Assembly: GCA_008360955.1 (NCBI GenBank)
Contig: LUCM01009864.1
Coordinates: 241,755-305,754 of the forward strand
Direction of reading: 5' to 3'
Source of the DNA: Fasciolopsis buskii
Lineage: Eukaryota; Platyhelminthes; Trematoda; Plagiorchiida; Fasciolidae
Length of the DNA stretch: 64,000 nt
Position numbers and translations under genes: made by a program
In this document: one piece after another, positions 47,530-59,559 of the stretch
How the letters are laid out: every line of letters begins with the position of its first letter
How positions within the stretch are numbered: the stretch's first letter is position 1
Notes under the pieces: model-generated
Databases searched by the model: none
What the model saw: the letters and a program-made list of their open reading frames with translations, nothing else
Told to the model about the DNA's origin: nothing

Positions 47530-49700
47530 GTTTCTCAAAAATTAGATCTCAGTCAACAGTGCTACATGATAATGTGATCCGTAATAGCAGAAGGGTTTTG
47601 GATTGTGTAACGGGTGTAACCGCGATAGGCGCTTCTTACATCAACCTTTTCGCTCTCGGTTCCCTTTTCCCACAGATTTCTCTGTCGTTTACTTACTATG
47701 ACAACATAAAAGACCCTGTCTCTATGTTGGGTATTCCTGGAACTAGTTTCTCTCTCCGCAAACACTTCGTCAGAAATCACATTCGCAATTCGTTTTACTC
47801 TCTATACCTATTCACCATGATCCCCAGTCATCTACAAACACTAATCTGTCCGGTTCTTTTCCCCTAACTATCCCTCCAAGTTTCCTTTAAAAGATAAAAC
47901 TGTTCACGGTACCCAGGTGATTTGATTCGCTTGCGCAACAAACCACCCTACATTTGCAGGTTTCAAGTGGGACTCGTTAGTGAAAGAAATCGACGGCGTT
48001 AACGATTATGAAGCCCTATAAACAGGCCTGTGTTTTGCGGCATAAGCCACCATCCCCCATATGATTGCTTATCCCTACTTTGGAATTTAGTCCGCACATG
48101 CGAGACCCCAAATGACCGCAGCATGTTTACTTCATCATCTCCGAACGTGTAGAAGGCCAATAGCCTCGAGCAGCTTGTTGTGACTATTGTTTGGCAAAAA
48201 CTGTTGTCAAGCCGTTCAAGTATAAATTATCCATCCTAATATTATCATGCTTCCCCCTCTTCACCTGTTTACTACTGTCACTGTCAACTCCTGTCTTTGC
48301 AGCCAGCCCACGCGGCCGTCCGTGACCCATTTCAGTAGCGCCTATTACTGGCGATTCCAGGTAGTAAAAATCGGTGGTATTTCACACATGATTAGTTATA
48401 ACTGACTCTCCGTTGCCTATGCGGCGAGGCCTTATGTCAGACTGGTTCTACAAACAGAACAAATAGTGACTTTTCCAAAACAACTAGGCTAGATTTCCTA
48501 AGAGACCATTGCAACCTGCGTCTGCGAAGACGTCAAAAGATGATTGAGAAACGCCACGAATAAAGACCATGCAGCCTACGACTGAATGGGGCATATATCC
48601 TATAAGGAATAAGCAGACGGAAATGCTTTGCCCACGTCCCGTCACCAAATCAGTCCCTTCTGGGTATTTGAAGACAGTCGTATCTACACTTTGATCTACT
48701 TAAGAAACTGACTGTCGCCGACATTTCCAGTTTTGTTTACTTATATTAACACCAGCTGAAAAAAATTCCAGACTGCCTTCCGTATCCCTATCTGGCTCTT
48801 CTCCAGGCTCGTCAGCGACCACAGCACCCATGTGCCGATGCAATGCAGACCTTGTCGCCAAAAGCTGCACCCCATCCTATGCCCTGGGTGCCTTTACCTG
48901 CTAGAAAGCCGGTTTCCAGATCTGGCGCCCCACTATCGAACCACTTAACCTTAAGACAAACCAAACCACGCCACTGACCGCCCAGAGTACCTCATCTCAG
49001 ACAAGCCATTAAGTCTTGCTAAAGCAGCTGTTAATGTTACAGCGATGTCGTGCATTACACCAATTCCAGACTGCTACCGCCGGAGAAAACCAAAAACTCC
49101 GTCATCAAAGGAGGAAAACACGCAAGTCATTCATTATACCTACATTTAAAAATGACTGTAATTTTTACACGAATTAGTTTTCCCCCGTAAAACCACTCTG
49201 TCCAATCATCTCCCAGCGGCACGAATTCAGTGATACATTTTGTCAATTTCGTTGTCTCTCCGTCCACAATTCTCTACATAATTTCATCCCTAGAAAAATT
49301 TGTTTCAGCCTTGCCTGTTTCCCTCTGTTCCATCTTCAGCATTGTATTGGCTTTTTACTGTTGTTAACTTCCACTTTCCTATTCACCTCGTATGACGCAC
49401 AGTCTGGTTCTTGTCTGTTCTCTACCCCGCTATGACGCTGATACTGATGATCACCTTCACTATATAACCCTTTCGATTTTCGAAGAACACGGCCAAGTGG
49501 CGACGTCCCTATCGCCATCCAGCTGCATTTTTCGCCTGTGATACGCAACTTGGAGACATTTAAACATGGAATGACTCGCAGTGCTTGGCTGATAATAAGC
49601 CCCAGAAATTCTTGGCGAACGATTATCCAGCTTTGATTTAAAACTAGAATACTCGCGCTTAGTTTAACATATCGGAGTTGGTGTTCACAGGTGCACACTC
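47530..49700 (+). repeat. 3' region of the CR1-like copy; left arm of a large inverted repeat
   Basis: Segments match the reverse complement of 50560-52700: 48010-48180 with 52620-52450, 48370-48580 with 51850-51640, and 48770-48960 with 51460-51280. In reversed order 49340-49690 (minus) matches 50630-50960 (plus). Coordinate sums stay near 100200-100650, as expected for a palindrome centred near 50.1 kb. The simplest reading is the 3' untranslated region of two CR1-like copies lying tail to tail. The similarity is clear but diverged. Confidence 0.6.
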
Positions 49701-50559
49701 ATATTCAGATTTCATTAATGGTTTTCTTTTCCGTGTTTCCACTGCGCCATCCTTGTTTAAATGTTATCTTGCCCTACGCATGCCTCCCGAAAGTCCAGAG
49801 ATAAAAATAATTTATTTATATACCAGAATAGACCGCACTGGAAGGGCTGCACTGCAGGGAGAACTTCGGTACAAGGTGCTGGAAAGGAGATGTCTTAAAT
49901 GTGTCGCACGTTTTGCGCACATGAATGAAACACAAAAAGTTAAGTGGACATAGATAACGACGTGAAATTCCCACACATATCATCACGGAGTAATTTTTTT
50001 ACACATGTGGCTTCAATATTAAATAAAAAAATGTGAAACTCCGTGGCCTTCCAGTTGTCCACGACATCAACCTATCAATACAACAATCAAAAATCACAAG
50101 GTGCTCTCTCTCCGCGAGCAAGAATACGCTTACCAGGGGTTTCTGGTGACGATTCGTACGGGTGATTAATGTGTCCATGACACCTAAGCACAACATATTC
50201 ATAGAGTCCAAAGTGGAAATGGATATCACGTCTAGGTTAAGGTGACAAACTGACTAAGGCCCATAAAATGTTTACGGTGCCTCTTGGTGCAAAATGAGTT
50301 ATCATCGCGAGATTTGTGCTTAAAGTAGGGGAACGCAACACGCTTGCCACTGTAAAATATCAGTTGAATGCAGCGGTCACAGCCGAAGAAAAGGGTCGTT
50401 TCCTTCACCTGTCGGATGAAAGCCCGCACGAGTGTATCAAAGATCACGGAAGAGAGAGTAATGATAATATAGTGTGAATTCATGAACATCCGAGAGGCAT
50501 GCGCAAAGCAAAATCAAATTTATACAAGGATGGCGCAGTGGAGACATGGAAAACAAAAA

Positions 50560-52700
50560 TCAGACCTGAAGATGCAATGTGACTGTGCTGTCATGAACAT
50601 AAGCTGCAATGTCATAGGCTAAACACGAGATTTCGAGCAATCAAATCAAGGCTAGATGGTCCTTCGCCAAGACTTTCTGGGTCTGATAATCAGCCGCGCA
50701 CTGCTGGCCAATCCATTTATAAATTCATCAGAGGTGCGTATCGCCGGTTCAAAATTTGACCAGAAAACAAGGACGTTGCCATATGGCCGGGTTTCTCAAG
50801 TATCGAGAGTTATATGGTGAAGATAAGGAGGAACATGGATGTGATAATGGGATGCAGATGAGTCAGAATCGCACTTGGCATCATATGAGTTGGATGGAGC
50901 ATGGTAATCGACAACATTCAAGAGTCAAAGTAATGCTTAAGATGAAACAGCGGTAAACATTCAAGGTTGCATCAAGCAAGTTACGGGACGAAAATGTATG
51001 GAGAACTGTGAACAGAGAGACAATGGAACTCACTAGAGTGGTCATTGGGCTTATGCGGCTGCGAGCGGACTGTGATGTTTGGCGGGAAGAACACCGGTGC
51101 GTGTAAGAATCACAATCAATCCTTTAATACGGTTGCCATGAATGACCTTGTTTAATATCCCAGATTATGGTGTTCTGCGGCCGTAGGTGTCATTAGGCTG
51201 GGGTTGTGCAGCCTTTCAGTAGTGTTGGTACCAGTGTTTTTGCCAGTCGTAATGGTTTACCTGAGATGGGGTACCCGGGGCGGTCAATGGCTTGGCTTGT
51301 TTTGTCTTAGGCTAACGCGGCCTAGTGCTGGAGCGTCAGATGCAAACAGCAACTTCCAAACAGGGATAGGCAAACAGCGCATAATATGGAGTGGAGCTTT
51401 CGGTGAGAGTTTGCGTTGCATCTGTGGTCGTTGGCGAGCCTGGAGAATAGCCGATGAAAAAGAGGGGAAATTCTGAAGTTTGTTCCAGTTGGCGTTAAGG
51501 TGAGTAAACAAAAATGGAAACAGCGATAACCGTCAGTTTCTTAAGATTTCAGGGTACAGACGACTGTCTTGAAACACGCAGAAGGGAGCGTTCCCGTGAC
51601 GTTACGTTTGCAACGAACTTAACGCCTGATTACTTCCTATAGGGTACATGGCTTAGTCAGTCCTAGCTTGCATGGTCTTTATTCGCAGTGTGTTGATCTT
51701 TCATCCTCTGACATCCTCGCAGATGCAGATTACAGTGGTCTGATAGGACGGCTGGAGCAAGGGTTAGGGAAAAAAGTCACTATTTGTTCTCTTTGTGAAA
51801 CGCCTCTGGTCTAAAGGCTTAGTGTATAGGCTACGAGGAACCAGGTATAACTGATCATGTGGTCTGCCAATTGCAAAAAGGGGCATAACTCAGTGGGTCG
51901 CGGATGGCAAAATGGGTTTGATGCCAGGACAGGATTTACCAGGAGGAGTCAAATAGAGGAGAGAAGGGGAAAGCATGGGAATATTGGGATCAGTAAGTTG
52001 TGTCTGAACAGAACGACAGCAACCTGTACTGCACAGTGGTTTCAATAAGCCTGCGTGAGCACTTGAGAAAGAAGAACGATGGCAGTTGTTATAGAAGTCA
52101 GCATGCGTAACAAGTACGCGGTTGGTATGACAGGGGAATGTTGAAAACTAGAGGGGTGGGTAGTGAGGCACAAGTGAACAGTTTGATGCACTACCTTCCA
52201 GACCGTCCAGCAAAGCAGCCAGAAGCTTATTTACGGAACGAGGGTGGTGTCGGATTTCCCCTTCCGCATGGTCAGGTCTGGGCTGATGGTGAATATATCC
52301 ATTGTAGAATGTGGTATATTCCTTCATGGCCCGACTATGTTTTGGTTGCTGTGGGCAATCTGATCCAGCGGCAACTTTGTTTTTCCTAACAGAGGAATGT
52401 TTGAGCCCATATAGGTAATTTTCATAGTTCCTCCTCCTGATCTTATTTTTCCGCGTTGTTTTTTCTCAACTGCTGGGGATGGTCATTTTCCTCACTTTCG
52501 GAGATGCTGAAGCAAACCCGTTGCAGTAAATTGGGTTTTCGCATGTGCGGACTAAGGAAAACGAAAGTGCGGATTAGCAATCACATGGAGGATGGTGTTT
52601 TATGCCGTAAAATACAGAACTGTATGTATGTCTCCGTCATCATCAATGCCGTGTCTTTCTTTCATTGACCAGTGCTGCTTGAAACTTGCTACTATGGACT
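50560..52700 (-). repeat. right arm of the large inverted repeat (3' region of a minus-strand CR1-like copy)
   Basis: Counterpart of the left arm; for example minus 51511-51284 reads LQARQRPQ then LSPKAPLH, and the plus copy at 48800-48890 reads LQARQRPQ then LSPKAAPH. Open frames in the arm are shared only as translated similarity with many indels, so coding is doubtful. About 850 bp between the arms (49700-50560) show no supported feature. Confidence 0.6.
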
Positions 52701-53399
52701 TCAGTGTTGCGTGAGCGAATCAGATCGCCTGTGTGACTTGAACAGATTTATATATATGTATATGAAACTAGACTGGATTTTTAAGGGAAAAGTGTCCACC
52801 TAGTTTGAGTTAGCGGGTTACTGGGGATCAAAATGTGTTAGTAGGAAGAGTAAGAGGAATGTCAAATGAGTTTTCTCATGAAATGTTTGCGAGGAAAAGC
52901 CAGTTCCGGCAATACCTGCCATAAATATGCTATCCTTTATGTTGTCAGAGTAAATAAACGGCAGAGAAATCTATGGGAAACGAAGCCAAAGGTGAGAAGA
53001 CCAATATAAGGAGGGTATATGGCGGTTATAGCTGCCCTATAGTCCAGCATCATTGCTCTATCACAGACCTCAATATTGCTCAGTGTTGTTGGCTAAGATC
53101 CACGTTATGGAGACTTCACTGCAGTAACTGCTAAAATCCCAAACCAACTTCGCACACCCGAGTCTCTGGGAGATACCGGTCGTATATACGAATAAATGTG
53201 CCAGCTTGGGGTTAAGTTGATTGATAAATGGCAGGGAAATAGAAGCATCATCCAAACTAAGGTTGATCGCATGAATAAAAAATTAGGCCAAGAAGTTGAG
53301 CCAAGGTCTAGGTGGCCTTCGAAAGTTTAGTCTAGACTGATGTTGGTCCAAGTTGATCTAAGAAATCGAGATAGGCTGAAACAAAGTCCGGTAATGTAT

Positions 53400-55080
53400 T
53401 TCACAAGGTAGAGTAAATAGTTATGGAGAACTTTGACCCAAAAGACACTTTAAAAGGTGGTATTCCAAGGGAAATCGGTCTATTCCTAATGGGCTAAAAC
53501 ACTCAGTAGTGAACTGGAAGGGGTTTCCAGATTTGTTTGCTTCCGAGCTTAAGAGCTTGAGGAGGAATATGAGGTTAATCTTGGCACGACATAACCAAAG
53601 GGGAACACGTTGCAGCAGCTGGCATCGTTCTCTGTGACTGAGGTTTGATGTTGGATCGAGAAGTTGCTTTGTGAATACCCGTTGTACTTTTTCTTTTGCC
53701 GCATAATAAATTCTAAGCATGGTCAAAAAATTATCGGGCTGTACTCCAGCTGCGGTCTACAATGTTATTTCTATAATATCAGCCTACATCTTACAGTGCG
53801 GAGTGTTTTACCGATGAGGCCATTAGTCCTCTTTGCGTTTGCGATTTGGCGAATAGCTTGCTCGCGGAAGTCAAACGTGGAGGAGTATTGAAGACCTAGA
53901 TCTTTTGCACGCTGTGTGGGTTGTAGTGAACGTGACACTTGCAGGCAAGAACAGCGCTGTTAGTGGCAGAAAATTTCATCGCTCATTGCACACACCACTC
54001 GTCTAAATAGTTTAAATCATCCACGATGATGGTCATGATTCGGGGCAAAGAAGACGGCTCAAAGGAATAGACTATCATGATGTCGTCAGGGAATAAGAAC
54101 GATGCGCCGCGGCAAATTGCTCGAAAGATGTCTTTCATGTAGAGTAGGAAGAGTCAGGGGCCAAGTACACTGTCATTTATTACATAATAGTGGTTGGCTG
54201 GGGTTGGGATAGGGTTCCGCTAATACTGACTACTTGGGAGTGATCAGTGTTACAAGGCTAATCAAGAGTTTGACTGATCTGGGAAGCCACAGGATATGAT
54301 TTTTAGCAACAATCGTTCATGGTGCACACGATAAAACGCCTTGATCATGTCAGGGAACTCCATTATAGTGGCTTTTTCTCATCGCCATTTTAAAGTGAAC
54401 AGCTCAAAAAAACAGTCATGGCTCGTAGATCGGCAATTAAACTAGCCCAGTTTGCTAATTTGTAGGAGACGCTCGCGTACTGCGTAATGGTTGCAGACTT
54501 TCGGTTTCTGGGGCGAATATGAAGAAAGAAGGAGACTATTCTTTGTTCACTGCCCGCAAAGTTATCTAGCACGGAGGTTTCAACATCAGGGATATCGTGG
54601 GTGAACAGGATGTCAAGGATTTGATGCCAACTTGTGTATCGTTCCTGGGCACCATATTCAGTTCATGTATGAGATCTTTAATGACGTATCATACTGAGGA
54701 TGATTGGCCTTTGCCGCAATGGATCCGACGTTAAGCACCGGTTTACTGCATGACTGTGATCATTCCCTGTATGGACCATAGCTAGAAATTGGGTATCGTC
54801 ACAATTGTGTAGCACTATCGTGGCGTCCGGCATTGTGTCTGCCTTAGAAATCTGCCTTTGAATGATGATTTCCACACCGAAATAAATAAACTGTTTGTTT
54901 GACAGTTTCACCATTGGGTTTGTTCTAAGCGTTCCAGACAACTGCATGGGCCCAACAAACATTCGGCACATGGAGCTGTATGGCTTCCAGAAGACCCACT
55001 TGCTGCATTGCTGCAAGCTTAAAACGGATGAAGGCAGTTCGAATGAAATCCAACAAAGAATTTGAGGTTTCTCCCCTACC
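53400..55080 (-). mobile_element. CR1-like LINE ORF2, degenerate minus-strand copy
   Basis: Read on minus: endonuclease end LDILFTHDIPDVETSVLDNF (about 54610-54550); RT motif DMIKAFYRVHHERLLLK (about 54350-54295); active site FPDD in place of FADD at 54093-54082, then IMIVYSF; C-terminal KVQRVFTKQLLD and PLWLCRAKINLIF (53690-53560), matching the RT C-terminus of the copy at 57.6-59 kb. Many stops. It faces the plus-strand copy at 45.1-47.5 kb, tail to tail. Confidence 0.7.
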
Positions 55081-55241
55081 ACTGATTACATGGTACTCCG
55101 AAAGTATTTTCTCCGTGGCATGGCACACTATTTGCTGCAATAAAGTTGCTTTTCCTGAAACGGCATAGAGCCAGTTGCTAACGCCTTTTCGCTGTGCGCC
55201 GCTGAGATCAAAAGCAACTGAGAATGAAATTTGATACTTAC

Positions 55242-55310
55242 GGAAATTTCCCTGTCCCGAAAATAATACGTTAGGAATTGGGGAACATTCGGAGGCACGT
55301 TACGGTAAAC
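55242..55310 (-). CDS. exon-like segment, unassigned
   Basis: A 69-bp open segment between GGGCGTTGCAG and a strong donor gtaagt encodes 23 residues (VYRNVPPNVPQFLTYYF then RDREIS) and is open in only that frame. A 40-bp GT-AG intron would follow (55241-55202), a size like the IFT27-like introns. No matching next exon keeps a long frame, so this may be the end of a gene, a decayed exon or chance. Confidence 0.25.
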
Positions 55311-55573
55311 CTGCAACGCCCACGTTGGCCATCACTTCAGCATCACGGGAGTTTGAGCGAGCGTCAGCGACTGCCACTACTTAATTTAGTTTTAGAACGA
55401 AACCCAGTACACTTACTTGGCTAGTCTAACGTCTAGCATCTAACGCGATGCTCCCAAAGCGTAGCCTCCCCCGAGCAGCCCGCTGTAAGAAACCGAGCTC
55501 TTCCTTTCTTGCGCGATACCTCTGCCATCTTATGATGCCACGCATTACTGCGAATCATGCCGTATGTACGTAC

Positions 55574-55778
55574 CTGTAAGTAATATAGGTCGGTTATATA
55601 CGAACGAATGCTCTGTGCGCAATAGCATAGAGTACTTCATGTAACCGCTTATGAAATTCACTGTGAAGCAGCAGTTGACGCAGACAGGAAACTATCATAT
55701 CATATAGTTTCTTGGCAACTTTAACCAACAGATGAAGACCCACTGTGAAGTTGGCGATCAGGTAAAGTAGAACCACTG
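55574..55778 (-). CDS. exon-like segment with hydrophobic helix, unassigned
   Basis: Open over 205 bp between GTTTTGCAG and donor gtacgt. It reads AVVLLYLIANFTVGLHLLVK then LYDMIVSCLRQLLLHSEFHK, a hydrophobic stretch followed by a helical, His- and Leu-rich part. Its phase does not fit the exon-like segment at 55242-55310 without an intermediate exon. It lies between two LINE copies. No family recognised. Confidence 0.25.
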
Positions 55779-55877
55779 CTGCAAAACACTAACTGGGACC
55801 GCACGAATGACTACCGTTCGAGGATATTAACTTGTAGAGATACGTAAAAGATAAAAGCACTTACACCGTGATAACAT

Positions 55878-56106
55878 TATTAAGTAAAGGAAAAAACGAA
55901 GAAATACTGGAAATCTTTCAAAATCCTTACCGCTGAATTTCGCCAAAAACAATTAGCCAAACTGAGAATAGCAGAGGAAGCAGCACTTGGTTTCACAAAC
56001 TGGGGCATAAATAACCGACAACGACAACGGGTGACCAAGATGGAGGCAAGCGCGACGAACCCGACCCATGTAAATGTATGAATCTCAGATCAGAAAATTT
56101 TAATTA
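55878..56106 (-). repeat. 228-bp direct repeat, downstream copy (3' side of the young LINE)
   Basis: Matches 61931-62157 with about four or five differences, same orientation. On the minus strand this copy directly follows the 3' tail of the CR1-like element. It is either a long target-site duplication or the 5' end of a second, head-to-tail element that was lost. Confidence 0.9.
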
Positions 56107-56131
56107 TTGATGATAATAATAATACTATTCG
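56107..56131 (-). repeat. (ATT/ATC)n 3' tail of the LINE
   Basis: On minus it reads ATAGTATTATTATTATCATC and joins the direct repeat directly. CR1-like elements end in short microsatellite tails instead of poly(A). Confidence 0.7.
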
Positions 56132-57588
56132 TATATTTCTCGAAATGTTCGAGGGGCATGCTTGGTTGCATGATCAAATGTTACAGGGTTTTGCAAGTTA
56201 CATTGAACAAGCAGACAAACATTTGGATACGAAATGAGAAGAAATGGTAAAGCTGGCATATCAAGGAGAACAAAGTGTTTATACGCACCAACGATGCGTA
56301 TCGCAGGTGCGGAGTTCAACTGGACCTTGGTGGCGGGCGTGGAGGTGTCTACAGTATTCGGATTTAACGGGTCTATAAAATGGACATGAATGTTGAAAAT
56401 GTCATAAAGGCGGTCTCCAAAGACCTTGAGTGCAGGGCAAAACTTGTCAAACCAGACCAAAACAGCTGGTGGTAAGAGTAATAATGGCCGATGGATACCA
56501 TTGATCTTGGAGCCAAGAAAATATACGAAAGCCTTTTGAAAATGCGGAAGGACGAAGAACACTGGCTAATCATTGTTCAAAGACATGAATAATGGAAATT
56601 TCGTCGTCATTGAGGAGTGAGGATTGACGTGATATGCTTGAATAATATATATTTAACGCTAGTAAGCCAGTATGGGAAAAACGGGTTTCTTTGCTCCGTT
56701 GTTTGCTTTTGTGGGCTTGGCTGATAGGGATTACTGGCATGCTGATAACCGCGATTGCCGAGGCGATGATTGGGGTGACTTTCGCAGTAGAGGCTGGTAG
56801 CGGCATCTGGAACAGGGATCTAAGTGTGAGTGCCTTCGTGGCAATTTGATGTCAACGTGGTGGGAATGCTGAACACGGGAGGGCAGTTCCAGCAGTAAAT
56901 CTGTGCAATCGGGAGGACGTGTCCGCTCAAAGAGTCACAGGATTTGTGGATCACGTTATGTGGCCTCGAGACTTTGGCAGACTTGCAACGTTGGTGATTC
57001 ATGAGGGTTAGAAGCAGTGTCCACTTCACCGGGGAGCAGATCGCATTTATCCGTTCTGGGACAGTTGATCTAAGCCTTGGGTCAGCTTGTTTTCACGGTG
57101 TGTTGAGACGTGCGAGGATGGGGCCAGAAACTGATTGGTAGCCTCCTGGCGAGACACGAGTGCAAACGCACATAACTGGAACGGAAAAAGGAAGAGATAG
57201 CAGTCTGAAGGTATTCCAGCTGAGGGTTATGGTGCGTGCAAACCAAATAACGAGACGTGATGAATGTTATGCAGGATGAGGCATCAGGTTATGCCGAATT
57301 TCTCGCTTAGAATTGTCTAATTGTTAAATGCATGCAGAAGAAAGGGCTTAGATGGGGACATTAAATATTAATTTGAGAGTAAGTGAGAGTGTTGTGTATG
57401 TCTTATATACCTTGCTACATGCGCACTAAACGAGATGAAAAGTCAGGTGAGAAATTGCACCGGCTTGTTTCATTGACCGAGTTTTCTTTCTACACCTACA
57501 TTATTTGTACTTGCGGAGACTACCGGAAATAAAAAATGGCTAGAACTTGTTGAGTGGCTTGAGTTAAGCCTTCGAGCGTTATATTCAG

Positions 57589-58992
57589 TCAATACCCTAG
57601 GCCAGATTCATAAGCTCTTTCTATTAGAGTGTACGGATCATGCATGTTTAGCAAGTTTTGTACGGTTACTGCCTTTCTAATTTCGTTTTTAAAGGTGACG
57701 GAGGCGGGAGAGGTCATTCTTACATGAAGGGTTAGTTTATTCCACAGGGAGGAATATTTGATGATGAAGTTTTTGCTAAGTGCTGTCCTCGCCGTAGGAA
57801 CTGACACCAAGAACTCAGCTCGACGCAAGCCATAGGGAAAGTTATTTCTCACTTGGGGTGCAGAGATGCACACATTTTTACCAATAATCCTGTGAAAAAA
57901 GAAGAGGTTGATGTGAACTCTACGCAGCCATAAGGGATCGAGGTGTAGTTTTATGCAACGTTCCGTGTAGTCTAGCGAGGAAGAGTAGCCCAGAATTCGT
58001 TTTGTAAATGTTCGTTGAACATTCTCAATCTCGAGTCTGTCACTCCGCCGCATGTTAAAACGCACGATGGAACAGTAGTCCGGGATAGGTCTTGCGTGGG
58101 TTTTATATATTAATAACTTGCTTTCCTGGTTTCTAAAAGTTCTGGACACCAACCCCATTAGTCTCCTAGCTTTCGCAACTTGTATTCCTGTCTGTTCTGA
58201 GAAGTTGAATGTGCTGGAGTAATGCAAACCCAGGTCTCTGACAGTGTGAGGGGAAGGAATGACTTCTTGGTCAATCTCAAAGATTCCTGTAGGAAGGTGA
58301 CATTTGTATGCAACTATGCTGCTTTTGTGGGCCGAGAATTTCATTGACCAAGCTGCGCACCATGAATCAAGCGACGGTAGATCATTTTTTATATTAACTG
58401 TGATGGTGTTGAGGTCACGAAAGGGAAACGTGTATACAATTTTTATATCGTCTGCAAAAAGAAAAGGAATACCATGCCTAACGATGTGAAAAATATCGTT
58501 GATGTACAGCAGAAACAATAGTGGACCTAGCACGCTTCCTTGAATAACCCCACTAGTAATCGGACGAGGCTTGAATAGGGTCCCATTTGCATTCACTACT
58601 TGCACTCTAGAGGCCAAATAGGAGGAGAACCAAGCCAGAAGAGGGGGGTCTATACCGTAGCTCTTGACTTCCATGAGAAGCTTGCGATGGGATACGCGAT
58701 CAAAAGACTTTGTCATATCTAAGAAAATCACAATCACCGACTTTCCGTCGTTGGCAGCCTTCGTCACTGCATTTAGGAAATCAGTCATGCACGCAGAACA
58801 TGATTTACTTTGAAGGAAACCATGTTGGCCGGCGTTAATGAGGTCATTATCTAATAAGTAAGTTGTTAACTTACATTTTATTATTCTTTCCGTAATGCGA
58901 GAGCCAATTGGGGTGTGATTGACGGGTCTGTAGTTAGATGGCTCCTGCTTTGAACCGTTTTGTGCACTGGGACAATGACAGAAGTTTTCCAT
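57589..58992 (-). CDS. LINE reverse transcriptase domain, intact 467-codon frame
   Basis: Non-LTR reverse transcriptase copying element RNA at a nicked target. Motifs by residue of this frame: YRPVNHTPIGSRITERII (21-38), QHGFLQSKSC (56-65), FLDMTKSFDRVSH (motif A, 90-102), GVIQGSVLGPLLFLLYIND (148-166), FADD catalytic pair (179-182). The C-terminal region continues with VQRTFTKRILG and ends RAYESGLGY. Both catalytic aspartate sites are present. The first ATG is not the real start: upstream sequence at 59131-58993 continues the domain in another frame (NFGTVLHQWKTSVIVPVHK), so one frameshift lies just before it. Confidence 0.9.
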   Translation of the reverse strand: MENFCHCPSAQNGSKQEPSNYRPVNHTPIGSRITERIIKCKLTTYLLDNDLINAGQHGFLQSKSCSACMTDFLNAVTKAANDGKSVIVIFLDMTKSFDRVSHRKLLMEVKSYGIDPPLLAWFSSYLASRVQVVNANGTLFKPRPITSGVIQGSVLGPLLFLLYINDIFHIVRHGIPFLFADDIKIVYTFPFRDLNTITVNIKNDLPSLDSWCAAWSMKFSAHKSSIVAYKCHLPTGIFEIDQEVIPSPHTVRDLGLHYSSTFNFSEQTGIQVAKARRLMGLVSRTFRNQESKLLIYKTHARPIPDYCSIVRFNMRRSDRLEIENVQRTFTKRILGYSSSLDYTERCIKLHLDPLWLRRVHINLFFFHRIIGKNVCISAPQVRNNFPYGLRRAEFLVSVPTARTALSKNFIIKYSSLWNKLTLHVRMTSPASVTFKNEIRKAVTVQNLLNMHDPYTLIERAYESGLGY

Positions 58993-59130
58993 TGGTGGAG
59001 GACAGTGCCAAAATTTAAGGAAAGATTAAATAGGTTAGACAAAATTATAGGGATGTCCGCACCCCAAATTTGAAGAAGGCTGGGGGAAGGTCGTCTGGTC
59101 CGACGCGGAAAGACGGTCTCACCTTCGACA

Positions 59131-59559
59131 TCAGTGGTTTAACATCACTTGGGTGAAAAGATTCTTGGGGGGAAACAGTGGTGACCGGCGGAATGTCCGG
59201 TATAAAAGTTTGTCATCAGTTGTCATAGAAGCGGTGAAATAATCACTGAACCCCTCTGAGATCATTGGAGAGTCGTTTTTGCACGTGCCCCTGAATATGA
59301 CTGACGTGATGTGCGTACTAGGTAGGGAGTTGTTAGTTCTCAGTATTTTTTCCAGTGCTGCAGCCTTTTTGGCAGAGTGCAACGCTTGAAGTTCCTTCCT
59401 CTTTTGAAGAGAATCGAGAACTATCTTGATCTCCCCGACGGACGGTTCATTTGCCATATCAGAGCAAATTCTTTTGTTCTTTTGAATCTTCTCTGGATTA
59501 TAGAATACTTTTTTTGGAGACTGTCCAGGGTGCTCAACCTTTTGTGGATCGTGCCACAC
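59131..59559 (-). pseudogene. LINE ORF2 linker between endonuclease and RT
   Basis: A 142-codon frame, lysine-rich and helical (SLQKRKELQALHSAKKAAAL), ending in SEGFSDYFTASM and NLFTQ-like residues, typical of the linker before the RT of CR1-like elements. It overlaps the endonuclease frame above it, showing a frameshift at about 59420-59560. Confidence 0.6.

Noticed and set aside
49336..49953. ORFs of 120 and 91 codons on opposite strands
   Set aside because: They lie in the LINE-derived inverted repeat and match its opposite arm at DNA level with indels.
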